In this document: one piece after another, positions 23,634 to 33,830 of the stretch
Position numbering within the stretch: the stretch's first letter is position 1
How the letters are laid out: every line of letters starts with the position of its first letter
Assembly: GCA_029891345.1 (NCBI GenBank)
Contig: CM057009.1
Location: 311,526,166-311,590,165 of the forward strand
Source of the DNA: Dryococelus australis
Lineage: Eukaryota > Arthropoda > Insecta > Phasmatodea > Phasmatidae
Reading direction: 5' to 3'
Length of the DNA stretch: 64,000 bases
The notes under the pieces: generated by a model
Database searches by the model: none
Seen by the model: only the letters and a program-made list of their open reading frames with translations
What the model was told of the DNA's origin: nothing
Program-made: the position numbers and the translations under genes

Positions 23634-24192
23634 AGACTACAGATTGCCACAGAGTGCTTACGGATACAGAGCTGAAATAGCCGCCCGTTCCACGAACTCC
23701 AGCAGCACGTACGTCACCATAATGGCATCACTGGCATGCAACATGTTAGAATGCCTTTCGCCAACCGGCATGTCGAACAATAAGGGGAAAATCTCGCAGT
23801 TTGCAGTATCCAATCAGAAAAGACCAGTTCCCAAATATTCACGTAGCCAAGCAAAGAAGAGTTATGTACACATTAAAGGAACAGCCACGTCATACCTCTG
23901 CACTTATCTACAGTTGCTGGCAATAACATGAAATAGAAAACATGTTTATTGTTGGCCATGAGTCATGAAAGAGTGTTGTTTATACTGATACTAGTAGTTC
24001 CGAACATAAACAACTGCTGCAATGCCTAAAATGATAACATTATTTGTAAATGTTAAGTTTGTAACAAAAATTAAATATCAATTAGTTATCAGTGAAATGA
24101 AAAATTAGGTAAATAAAATAGTAGAGTGAAACAATAAAAAATTATTAAAATAAGAACACATGTGTCCAAAACTTATGTTCTTCAGCTGTACA

Positions 24193-24503
24193 GATCAAAG
24201 GCATTTACTTTCTCTCTTAAGCAATTAGCCGACAATCCTACAAACAACTGCCTGAAAGCTGCAATCTCTCTCAATAATCTCAAATACTTATTTCAATATT
24301 GTACATTTCAATGCGAACATAGGAACTCACTAACAGTACAAGCAAAACAACCACATCATTACGGAATAACCAACGCTCCAGGCGAATTGGTACTCAGGTG
24401 TAGTAACAAGACATTAAGCAAAATAATTCTAAGTAGGCCGGTAGGCAGCCTCGCAACAGACTTGTGTTTTACAGTTGGATATGGAGCAAAAGGGATAACG
24501 TAA
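24193..24503 (+). pseudogene. Second env fragment of the errantivirus-type element
   Basis: From AAAGGCATTTACTTTCTCTC the sequence matches 19086-19313 almost base for base, then diverges after AAAATAATTC near 24428. The frame is open from 24162 to 24503, whereas the corresponding stretch at 19086 has stops. It therefore either comes from a better-preserved relative or lost fewer bases. It lies immediately after module B. Confidence 0.75.
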
Positions 24504-25496
24504 TTTCACTTTCAAGGTGTATCACCAGATAGTACAAAACCAGAAAGTTTCAGACGTACAAAGTTAGTACACATAAGGCATCAGGACTTAAGTCACAGTC
24601 GATAAAAGTCTACTATATGGTAAACCAAGCAAATTGACGCACATATAGCGTCCTTCTAATCCCTATTTAAACGTGCTGCGACACGAAGTTTCTTAAAAGA
24701 GAAATAGATGCATATAAAAATATAAATACTGGCTTGGTAGCACAGCGCAGTTTTCTCAGGCAGGTCGCTCCAGGCAATATTAGCGCAGCCGTATATTGAG
24801 GCACTAAGCGCTACCTAGGTATTTGTATTCAAAGCACAGTGGTAACAAAGTAATGCAGTAAGAAAACTATGGAGCTACTGCAGTAGTGTTAAATTCCGCT
24901 AGAATGCGCTCGACGGTACTTCACGAGCCTTGCGGCGTGATTCGCCATACATTACTTATCAGGGCCCCAAAAATGTAAATATACATATCACTTTAAATAA
25001 ATCTATTTTATGATAAACTTCCCTCGTGTACATACCAAGTCATATTAGTTCTATTGTCTGCCATAAAGTATAACAGTTCCTTTAATTGCATGTAATTGTG
25101 TTTTTAAACTCTAGCAGGTACAATAAAAACATTGCAGGACGCAAAGTCACAAAGATATAACTTTTGCTAGGGTACAGCCATTTGAATGTGGCATGCATAG
25201 TATGATATTTTTAATTCGGTAAGACTGATATTACGATGCTATTGGAGAATGTTGCGTTCCTTAAGCGCGCTTACCTTCGTCCACAACTTTACGTGTTCGA
25301 AGCCGGGGGTTAATGAAAAGTTTAATTTCTTTTATAAGTTTATGTTATAATAACAGAGTCGAGCACACCCTTCCTGATTGTTATGAACCAGCACGAACCA
25401 ATATCGGCCGTTAACTAGTTTACGTGCCGGCACGTAGATTACTCGAGTGTACATATGCAAAGCAAGTCCTTGCACAACAATGTTGTAGTATGACTA
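24504..25496. other. Interval without recognised gene; possible LTR remnant
   Basis: A TATA-like stretch (ATATAAAAATATAAATAC near 24710-24730) followed by a GC-richer part could belong to an LTR following the env fragment. No matching LTR partner was found, so this is not asserted. Confidence 0.3.
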
Positions 25497-26428
25497 TAGT
25501 CCATTCCCGATTGGAAGCGACTTATGAAAATCAACCTTTGAAAAAACATTCTAGGCAAAACATGTCAACCTTTTTTTTCAATAACCTGTATTCAACAAAT
25601 ATATAACACTGTGGTTAACTTTAGATTATTGTATTATTGAATAAATAATACTTTAACTTAATATCTTCTATAACTTGTAATATTTTTTTTTAAATATGAA
25701 TTAACAACAGCGAGAGCAGCGACGTGTTGGCAACGACAGGTGAGAAATAGTTCACAGTAAAAATATTATTTTAACCTAGTTTTTTAGAACCCCATTTATA
25801 AATTGACCGGTGCCTATTTTAATATTTAGGTAGACCCGATGGCAACATATATCATTTTTACAGTTTTAAATAACAGAGGAAAATATCGTGAGTATGCCGT
25901 AAATGTACAGTGTTGTTTTATCGAGCGCGAAAACATCTGAAAAACTGTCTGCTGGGTGAGGCTTGTCGCTTTCTCTCTCTTTCTTCGTCTCTTTCAAACT
26001 CGGGAAATTTCACTTCGCTAGTAAGGAATGATATTATAAATGTTTTCAATTGTAGCAAATTTCATACTTATTACAGCAAAATAATGATTTTCGAATTTGT
26101 AATTTACAACTGAAAAAAGATTTTTATGTTTGAATACTTATTTTAATATATTTAGATATGATGGCGGGGCAGAAACAAAGTGAAGTTGGCAGACATGGTG
26201 AGCCAAAATGTTATGGCGTGTTGCTGTTTTAACAAACGAAGCATAAATTATACTTACTCCGAAAAATACTTCAAATTACCACATCACGTTTGTAGACGTG
26301 TTTTTTTAAACCTTCCTAAGCAAGTTACGATGTTGTGATAAATCTGTGTTTCCGCGGCAGTAATAAATGCACTGTTGCGGTGTGATTCGTTAACCCCTGC
26401 GTGTGAAATAGCGTGGCGTGGCTGTTGA
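25497..26428. mobile_element. TA-type MITE-like element, TAGTCCATTC family, truncated copy
   Basis: The left end after TA is TAGTCCATTCCCGATTGGAA, as at 51637. Homology follows the full-length copy through the GCGAGAGCAGCGACGTG word (near 25712) and again from about 26280. About 480 bp at 25795-26275 is absent from the other copy. The element stops at the edge of module C near 26428-26433, so its right end is missing. Confidence 0.75.
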
Positions 26429-26690
26429 TAGTTCTTTGTGGGTTTTATTAAACAACCCGGGTTTGGTGTTCTTGCGCATGGAGTAAATTTAATCGGGCTG
26501 TATCCCGGTTCTGGTTGAGGGTTTCGCACCAATCATGTGCTCTCGGGAATGTTGTTTGTACCATGTGATCCCGGAGGGGTGGGGGTAGCCTCTACGCCTA
26601 GCTTAAGGTAAAAAAAAAAAGGGGGGTGAATTTTGTTGTAGTGTTTATACTGGTATTAAAATAGAAACAAACGAATTGGACATAGAGGTG

Positions 26691-26939
26691 TCAGTTTATC
26701 TTATCAGCATTAGCACAGGCGGTCAGCTGGTCACCAAGAACTTTATTCGAAGTTTCCACACGGCCATTGCATCGTGGATTGTATGCCTTAGTGGTGAGTT
26801 TTTGGATGTTAAAGGATTGTAACAATCGATTGACCAATTCATTTTGGAAGCTCGTTCCCCTATCTGTAAGTATTTGTTGCGGACAACCGAATTGTACAGG
26901 TGTAGCGACTACATAACGAGTTGCGTACTCGGTCATCAC
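26691..26939 (-). pseudogene. Ty3/gypsy integrase core fragment, open frame
   Basis: An 82-codon minus-strand frame covers the integrase core from TRYVVATPVQFGCP through ILTDRGTSFQNE to CNGRVETSNKVL. The Asp of TDRG and the Glu of RVET are separated by 35 residues, as in D,D-35-E integrases. It is the undisrupted counterpart of 1445-1695, but without the rest of pol it cannot act. Confidence 0.85.
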
Positions 26940-29126
26940 GAGAATGTATCTGTACTTATATGAAGATGAGGGGGATGGTAGAGGGGAGGGGACAGTATGT
27001 TTTGTACAGTTTTAATGTTTTTAGTGAATCACGTTATTTGAATTACCATAGCACTGTGTATAATTGTTTCAGTCTTACATTTAGTTCTGTAAAATCTATT
27101 CCATTTTCGGATTTGCTTTTCCACTAATCATATGTCTTTGTAATATTTTTACTCGTTATTTCCAGCACATACAGAACATGAAACACAAATTTCCGAAGAG
27201 CTTCACATTCATGTTTTGGTATAAACAGTTTAGGAAACCAAATCTTAATTTAGAATTGAAAATAAAAATGCGGGCGCGGGTAAATGCCAACTTTGCCCCC
27301 CTCCCCCTCCCACCTACCCTTTCCGACACACGCATACCAAAAAAAAATCCAAGATCCAACACTGGACAGTAAAACAAAAATATATGGCATTAAAATGTCG
27401 TTGATTTAAAAGAAGGGCAGTGATAAATATTTAGGATTAATTTTCCCTTGTTGTTTGGGACTACAAAGTCGTGGATTACAAACACATAATCAGCACAACA
27501 GCAGCTTTCAAGAAGCTTATTTACAAAAATATTTTACTGTGTGGGAACTAAAGCTATTTGCTCATTTTTAATACTCGTAGCTAGAGATGCGCATTAAATC
27601 GGAATTTAGCTAGAGAGACTACTCATATTTGCTAAAGCTACAAATTTGGTTTTACCACTTTTTATTTTTGTAATGAGGAAGGACACTAATTTTGCTTTCA
27701 GAACATAATTCTTACACAAAAATTACCAATACTATAGTATTAATTCGCGATAGATGTTACGAAACAGTATGCCAAAAACGTATCTGTCTCGTAGTGAGGA
27801 AAAACAAGCACATATTTGTTATGTATTTCTGTAGCATACACTCATATACAAAAATTAAAAAGAAATCATGTTTAATCACGGTGTGTTCCATATCTGATGC
27901 GTCCCGAACATTAAAAGATAAATTTTACAGTTATTATTGTAATCATTGTAGAGTTCACTTATCAATCGAGATTTTCGATATGTCCATTTCATTATGTCCA
28001 TTGTGCATATATACAGATTCAAAGTTCGCGGGTGTTTGCCACCTCAAGCCGCTAGGTTCGCTGCTGCTGTTGTTCACATGCTCGCCCGTGTTGTTCGTAT
28101 ACAGCTGTCTGGTATTAGTCTCTATTGTATTTGGTTTCACCGTCCTATACGCGTGTCTGCAGCATTTTTTTCTTACTGGCTACAGTAGAGGAAGTCTGGG
28201 CAAAAGGAATAAAGCTATATTTATCTACACAAAACCAGATGTCTGTGATCTACTAACCCTGAAGGTGGAGCCACCTATCGACTGTAAAAGGAACTCGGTC
28301 AGACAGTGATAGCGAGTGAAGCAAAGCGGGTTAGAGACCATGAAAGATTCTTCGAAGATTCGTTAAGATTTTAAAACGTAAGTTTTTCAGTACTTCTCGT
28401 AATGTTTCAACAGCAGAATAAATATTATTGTACCATGCGATAACACTGTGATGGCTTAGCTGTCGCAGCATATTACGTCAAATGTAGTACATAATTTATA
28501 TAATTTTACTCGCGTAATAATCAATGGCCGCCGGGCGGGCAAAGTGAAGACCTATTCACCTGAATCAAAATTATCATACACTATAGTTCGAACTACTTGT
28601 ACCTACAAGATTTTGTAATTTTACAAATATATTCTTTGCAAACTAATTTTTAGCGTTATTTTTGTAATGAAAAAATATTAAATATTAAACATTTTACAAC
28701 GCTTCCTGGTGGGACATATAAATATAGATGTATTTTAATTAACAAGTGCCAAAGATTTTTGTATAAAATATGTTGCATAAATGGACGTGCAGAATTACTT
28801 TAGCATGTTTTATATTGCAGTGCTTTGCAAAAATACAACATTTTGCTTGCAGTGTTACAAACGAATTGGCAATTTGTTTCCAAAGGACTTTTTATGTAAA
28901 CACACAAAAGATTTTTTTATTGTGATTACGAAACACCACTTTGCCCGTTACAGCAGCTGTGTGCTGTAATCTTTGCTTATAATTGTATAACATTTTAAAA
29001 ACCGAAATGGCAGGAACGGGAACTCGACAATTTACAAAATGTCCGTTCTGCTTATACATTTTATCATGCACTATTTCTTTACGAAAAAAGTTTAAGTATT
29101 ATGATAGCAAAATGAACTGTGATTAC

Positions 29127-30830
29127 AGATGGTGTATAAATACAAAAGGACAACCAACCAAGGCGACTGGTCGGAAGAAACTATGAAACAGGTGATGGAA
29201 GAGTGCGGAAAGCTACAAAATACGGAATAACTTTCGCGACATTGTTCCGGCACTGCAAATCAGGGTCGTGGAAAAACTACTTGGAATGTACAGGACCATA
29301 TTCACAGAAGAACACGAAATGGAACTGGTGGAATACTTGAAAGTAATGGACTCCATGTTTTACGGATTGACAAGACGTGAATTCATGGAACTAGCATATG
29401 ACTTCGCTCAAAAGAACAACATAGCTCATTGTCTAAACTGGGATAAGAATCGTAGAGCTGGTAATAAGTGGTTAATGCGATTTAACTGTAGGCATCCTGA
29501 AATGTCGCTGAGACAGCCAGAGCCAACAACAATTGCTAAAGCCAGGGGTTTTCATCGCCCGCAAGTCGACAGATTTTACAACATTTTATGGGACCAGATA
29601 GCGAAACATGGTATTAGTGCAAGCACTATTTACAACATGGACGAATCAGGCATGCAGACAACAACAAACAAACCACCTAGAATCCTTTCTGTATGTGGAA
29701 AGAAACAGGTAGGAATCATCTTGAGTGTAGAAAGAGGCAAATACTTACTACAGTGATTTGTTGCTGTAATGCTGCGGGAGCATTCCTTCCGCTATTCTTA
29801 ATTTCAGCAAGAAGGCGAATGCAAAAGAGACTTCTAGATTATGCACAACAAGGAACACTGACAACATGCACTGACAATGGATGGAGTAATGGAGAAGCAT
29901 TATTGCAGTGGTTACATTTATTTGTTGAACATGTCCAACCAAATAACGGAAAGATATGTATTACCATGCTCTTCAGTTTACAACTGATAATAATGTGGTA
30001 TTTGCATCATTGTCTCTACACACCACTCACAAAATGCAATCCCTAGACCGAGCTGTTTATGGGCCTGTGTGTTTATGGGCCTCTGTGTTTATGGCCTCTG
30101 TGTTTATGGGCCTCTGTGTTAATGGCCTCTGAAGAAATACATTGAGCAAGTAGTAAATTCAATACAGAAAAATCATGCTGGTGGAATAATAAATCAACAT
30201 GACATTTCCAAATTGTTTGCCCCTGCATACTTACAGCACAGAATGCTGTAAGGAGATTCAAGTCTGCTGCCTTGTGGCCCTCTAAACCAAATATTTTTGT
30301 TGATAAAGATTATGCCCCTGCATTAGTAACAGAGAGAGAAGTGAATGGAAACAACAGCGAATATATAGGAACGGCTAAAAATTCCTGCTCCAGTATTTCC
30401 TCTTGACACAATACCAACCTTAGAAGTTGAAGCAGGCCCTTCAAATGTTTGTACGTCTAGTCCGAAACACACAAGACCCTTGCCAACTGTATCTCGTAAT
30501 GAAACCACGAGGAAGAGAAAATCCCAACGAGCCGAAATATTGACAAGCCCTCCAATCAAGGTCCAGCAAAAGATGAAACTAGTTGAAAATTCAATACAAG
30601 GAACTACAGGAAACATATCAGTCATGAAAATATTGCTAGCGAAGAAGACTTTAAAACATGGAGAAAAGACAGAATCGGAATACAGATGTCAAATATGTGG
30701 CGCTCCATATGAGGATCCGCTAACACAAGACTGGATTCAGTGCGCCCTGTGCAAGCTCTAGACTAATGAATCCTGCACTTCATATTGTGGAACTGGCCAA
30801 TATTTTTGCTGTGAATGCAAGTGAGGTGTG
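29127..30830 (+). pseudogene. pogo/Tigger-like transposase, copy C, broken
   Basis: The start MVYKYK at 29129 is followed by an early stop near 29227. The longest open part (29268-29756) runs from an EEHEMELVEYL segment through RGFHRPQVDRFYNIL to NMDESGMQT, the first catalytic Asp. A shifted frame at 29693-30046 carries DNGWSNGEALLQW. The DNH region is deleted between about 29945 and 29970. LDRAVYGP, with the third acidic residue, survives just before the minisatellite at 30055. A C-terminal frame (30480-30761) ends in a PHD-like finger with CQICGAPYEDP and DWIQCALCKL. Copy C preserves more sense than copy A but is also inactive. Confidence 0.87.
30055..30132 (+). repeat. 16-bp minisatellite inside transposase, 5 units
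   Basis: Units of 16, 16, 15, 16 and 15 bp with consensus GTTTATGGGCCTCTGT lie at the same place as the seven-unit array in copy A. Confidence 0.95.
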
Positions 30831-31128
30831 GGACTAAAGACTTGAGAACAGTTACTGAGGTGATTCTTTTATATTAAAAGAATGATGTTTTGCCAATTTA
30901 TAAGGACTTCGTAATATTTCTGTACTGACAGTGGAGTTTTAACATCCTGCAAAGACAAATGTAAATGTATTCCATTTGCTGTGCAAATCTTGAAATATGG
31001 GATGTACAGATTAACTATTAAGAATAATAGAGTTTTTCACGTAAATTTTCATTCTCGGTATATAATGACATTCTTTGGCTTGTTTTTATATATAATTTTA
31101 TTATTATTCATTTTGCCCTGCACTTTTA

Positions 31129-31160
31129 TTCGCGTTACCCTTATATAAGGGCAAAGCGAA
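31129..31160. repeat. Palindrome at pogo 3' side, copy C
   Basis: Left arm TTCGCGTTACCCTTAT, right arm ATAAGGGCAAAGCGAA. The right arm keeps the perfect complement of the left arms seen in copies A and B. Confidence 0.85.
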
Positions 31161-32066
31161 TAATTTGTCTGATATTTTTAAATAAATAATTTATACCACG
31201 CATAATTTATTAACAGTGTTTGTATTTGCAATGTTTAAACCACGTGAAATAATAAATCATTACAGCAGCTTGCATTTGTATATCGTCACTAATAACTGAG
31301 AAATGTGAATTTATAATTACGATATTCCCGTGCGAGAAATAGTTTCCATTTATTGGCTTGCTCAACAAGGCTTTTGCTTATCTGACACTGAACCTACTTG
31401 ATTCGCCTAAAATGAAAACACATTTTTTGGTGACCATCTTTACCTGAAAGATTTTCGCGATAAATCGCTCTCGAGTCATACTGAAGAGCTGTGTGAAATT
31501 GATTGTGCAAATTTTCGTATGCATAGTCACTATCATTTTCTGTACATATGTGCTATAAAAAATATGTATGTTGTAAAACTATCACATACAGACTGCACAA
31601 AAATGATGGCACGTAAAATTAGTTTTTGTCACAACTCGCAAGACTGTCTTAAAATAAACTCTTCCCGACCAACAGTCACGCTCGTGATCGTTTCCGGATC
31701 AAACATTTACATGTACAAGAAATGATAAATGACTAGAAATAAACTTGATTTCTATGTCTGAAATTAAAGATGAAAGTTCAAATGTGAACATTCAGCTGCA
31801 TAAAACGCCACACGCTTAAAAATATTACGTTTCGAAGCATTTTAAGGCGTTATTACCATGGGAATGTAAACTGTTGCTAGCAATTATTTTACAAAAAAAA
31901 TTGGCAATTTTAATTCTAAAAATTTATAATTATTATTTGTGCAGATTAAATTTGGCATTCACTTTGCCATGCTCTTAAAAACACAGATTCAAGAAAAAAT
32001 AATTCCAAGTAATTAGCGACACTGCAAACGAAATTCTGGACAACAGCATGACACGGAAGGTTATTA

Positions 32067-32129
32067 CTTGCAATGCTCAGTTACCTAAACATTATTTCTT
32101 GCAATGCTCAGTTACCTGAACATTATTTC
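32067..32129. repeat. 31-bp tandem duplication
   Basis: TTGCAATGCTCAGTTACCT occurs at 32069 and 32100, and the period is 31 bp with one substitution. Confidence 0.9.
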
Positions 32130-32773
32130 CACATATAAGGCGCAACGGAAAAGTAAGATGGTTAGTGAATTAAAATTTAATTTGTCATTTCTGAATCACA
32201 GTAGGCTACACACTTTAAACTAAAACGTGTTCTCTCTCTCTCGAAAAAAAAATCACTACGTATAAGGTGTGACGTTTTTGTTTACAGCAGCTTTTAGGTT
32301 AGCAATGTAGACCGCTGGCATAAAAACACATGTTCATCCTCACATCTAAATATAAATTTTACTAAATGTTTCGCCGTTTAAGTTAGCCTGTACGTTTCTC
32401 AAATTCTGTAGAATTTCTATTCTACCATTTTCGTTTAACTTTCCAAATAGCCTGTTTGTGTCATTATATATCGTGCCTTATCCATAGATAAGGTATTACA
32501 ATAATCTATAATTTTTCCAGCGCTGTGTAGCCCAGGCATTCTGATATCACATAATTTTCAAACAATTCACAGTTAGCATGGGCATCACAGTGCGGCTAAA
32601 TACGTAATAAACCACATATCTATGTATGCTTAAATATGACACACGCGTATTTCAATCTATACTACAATTGTTTTCATGTATTCATGCAATGAGCCCCGTT
32701 AATTCATCCGTGCTTACTGCTTACGTCTGTAGCCACGCATTATATACTCTGGTAGGCCTTTATAAGCCTACTA

Positions 32774-32840
32774 CAGTAGAACTCTGTTATAACATTTCTA
32801 AAGGGGATAAAATTTTAAATGCAGGAAAATGTTATAAGCA
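32774..32840. mobile_element. Possible Tigger-type MITE fragment
   Basis: After TA, CAGTAGAACTCTGTTATAAC resembles the terminal repeat of Tigger/pogo elements (CAGTAGAACCTC type). GTTATAA recurs near 32830, but no full opposite end was found. It is a fragment at best. Confidence 0.35.
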
Positions 32841-33290
32841 TTAATTGGCATAGTGTATCTACAGCAGGTACTCACTCAACCAAAAAGTACTTTAATCCTT
32901 TATCTGTAACAACTGCGGCTAATTTTTCGTTAACTGCCGTATTTCAATTATGTTTTGTTTAAATTTAAATTAGGTCCATAGGTACGCAGCTATAGATTAA
33001 GATAAATACAGGTGCTGGCAGTAATGACACATGTTTATACATATACGTTTACATATGTAATATACACACACGTCGTTGGTTGATATTTAATGTATATAAG
33101 TTTTCGTCGAAATTTTGAAGTGTGTTGAGGTTTCCAAAATTCACAAATTTCTACAAAAAGTGATTGGTCATCAGACTGTGCTAAGAAAATACCTAGTAAA
33201 TGTATAATTACGTTAAGATGAATAATTTCATTACACAAGTACCTCACACACATTGTTTTTGAAAAAACATTCCCTCTCACGTTACATTTA

Positions 33291-33830
33291 AATGGAAGCA
33301 CTATATTATACATGTATATTATTTTTAATGGAAGCACTATATTATACATGTATATTATTTTTAATGGAAGCACTATATTATACATGTATATTATTTTTAA
33401 TGGAAGCACTATATTATACATGTATATTATTTTTAATGGAAGCACTATATTATACATGTATATTATTTTTAATGGAAGCACTATATTATACATGTATATT
33501 ATTTTTAATGGAAGCACTATATTATACATGTATATTATTTTTTATGGAAGCACTATAATATACATGTATATTATTTTCAATGGAAGCACTATATTATACA
33601 TGTATATTATTTTCAATGGAAGCACTATTTTATACATGTATATTATTTTTAATGGAAGCACTATATTATACATGTATATTATTTTCAATGGAAGCACTAT
33701 ATTATACATGTATATTATTTTTAATGGAAGCACTATATTATACATGTATATTATTTTTAATGGAAGCACTATATTATACATGTATATTATTTTTAATGGA
33801 AGCACTATATTATACATGTATATTATTTTT
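33291..33830. repeat. 36-bp satellite, 15 copies
   Basis: Fifteen head-to-tail copies of a 36-bp unit that starts AATGGAAGCACTATATTATA and contains the perfect 12-bp palindrome TATACATGTATA. There are few variants, for example AATATA at 33557, TTTTTT at 33541 and TCAATG at 33577. Because 36 is a multiple of 3, several frames stay open on both strands (MEALYYTCILFL and similar). These are not taken as genes. Confidence 0.98.

Larger units (their letters stand above)
19672..24192. repeat. Module B: copy of 5625-10138
   Basis: It contains in order the pogo 3' part, SINE, exon-like frame, GA microsatellite and MITE. Its left edge joins env sequence at about 19666. Its right edge (24192) joins another env piece that corresponds to an earlier part of env (19086 onward). 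Confidence 0.9.
26434..31310. repeat. Module C: copy of 1190-6660 lacking 3325-3875
   Basis: It has the same order as module A: integrase scrap, AT-rich stretch, pogo-like transposon. The join at 28559/28560 skips about 550 bp of copy A. Its left edge interrupts the TAGTCC-type element. Confidence 0.85.
31311..33290. other. AT-rich interval, mostly featureless
   Basis: Two minor items are listed separately: a 31-bp direct duplication (32067-32129) and a Tigger-like end (32774). No supported coding frame was seen. Confidence 0.5.
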
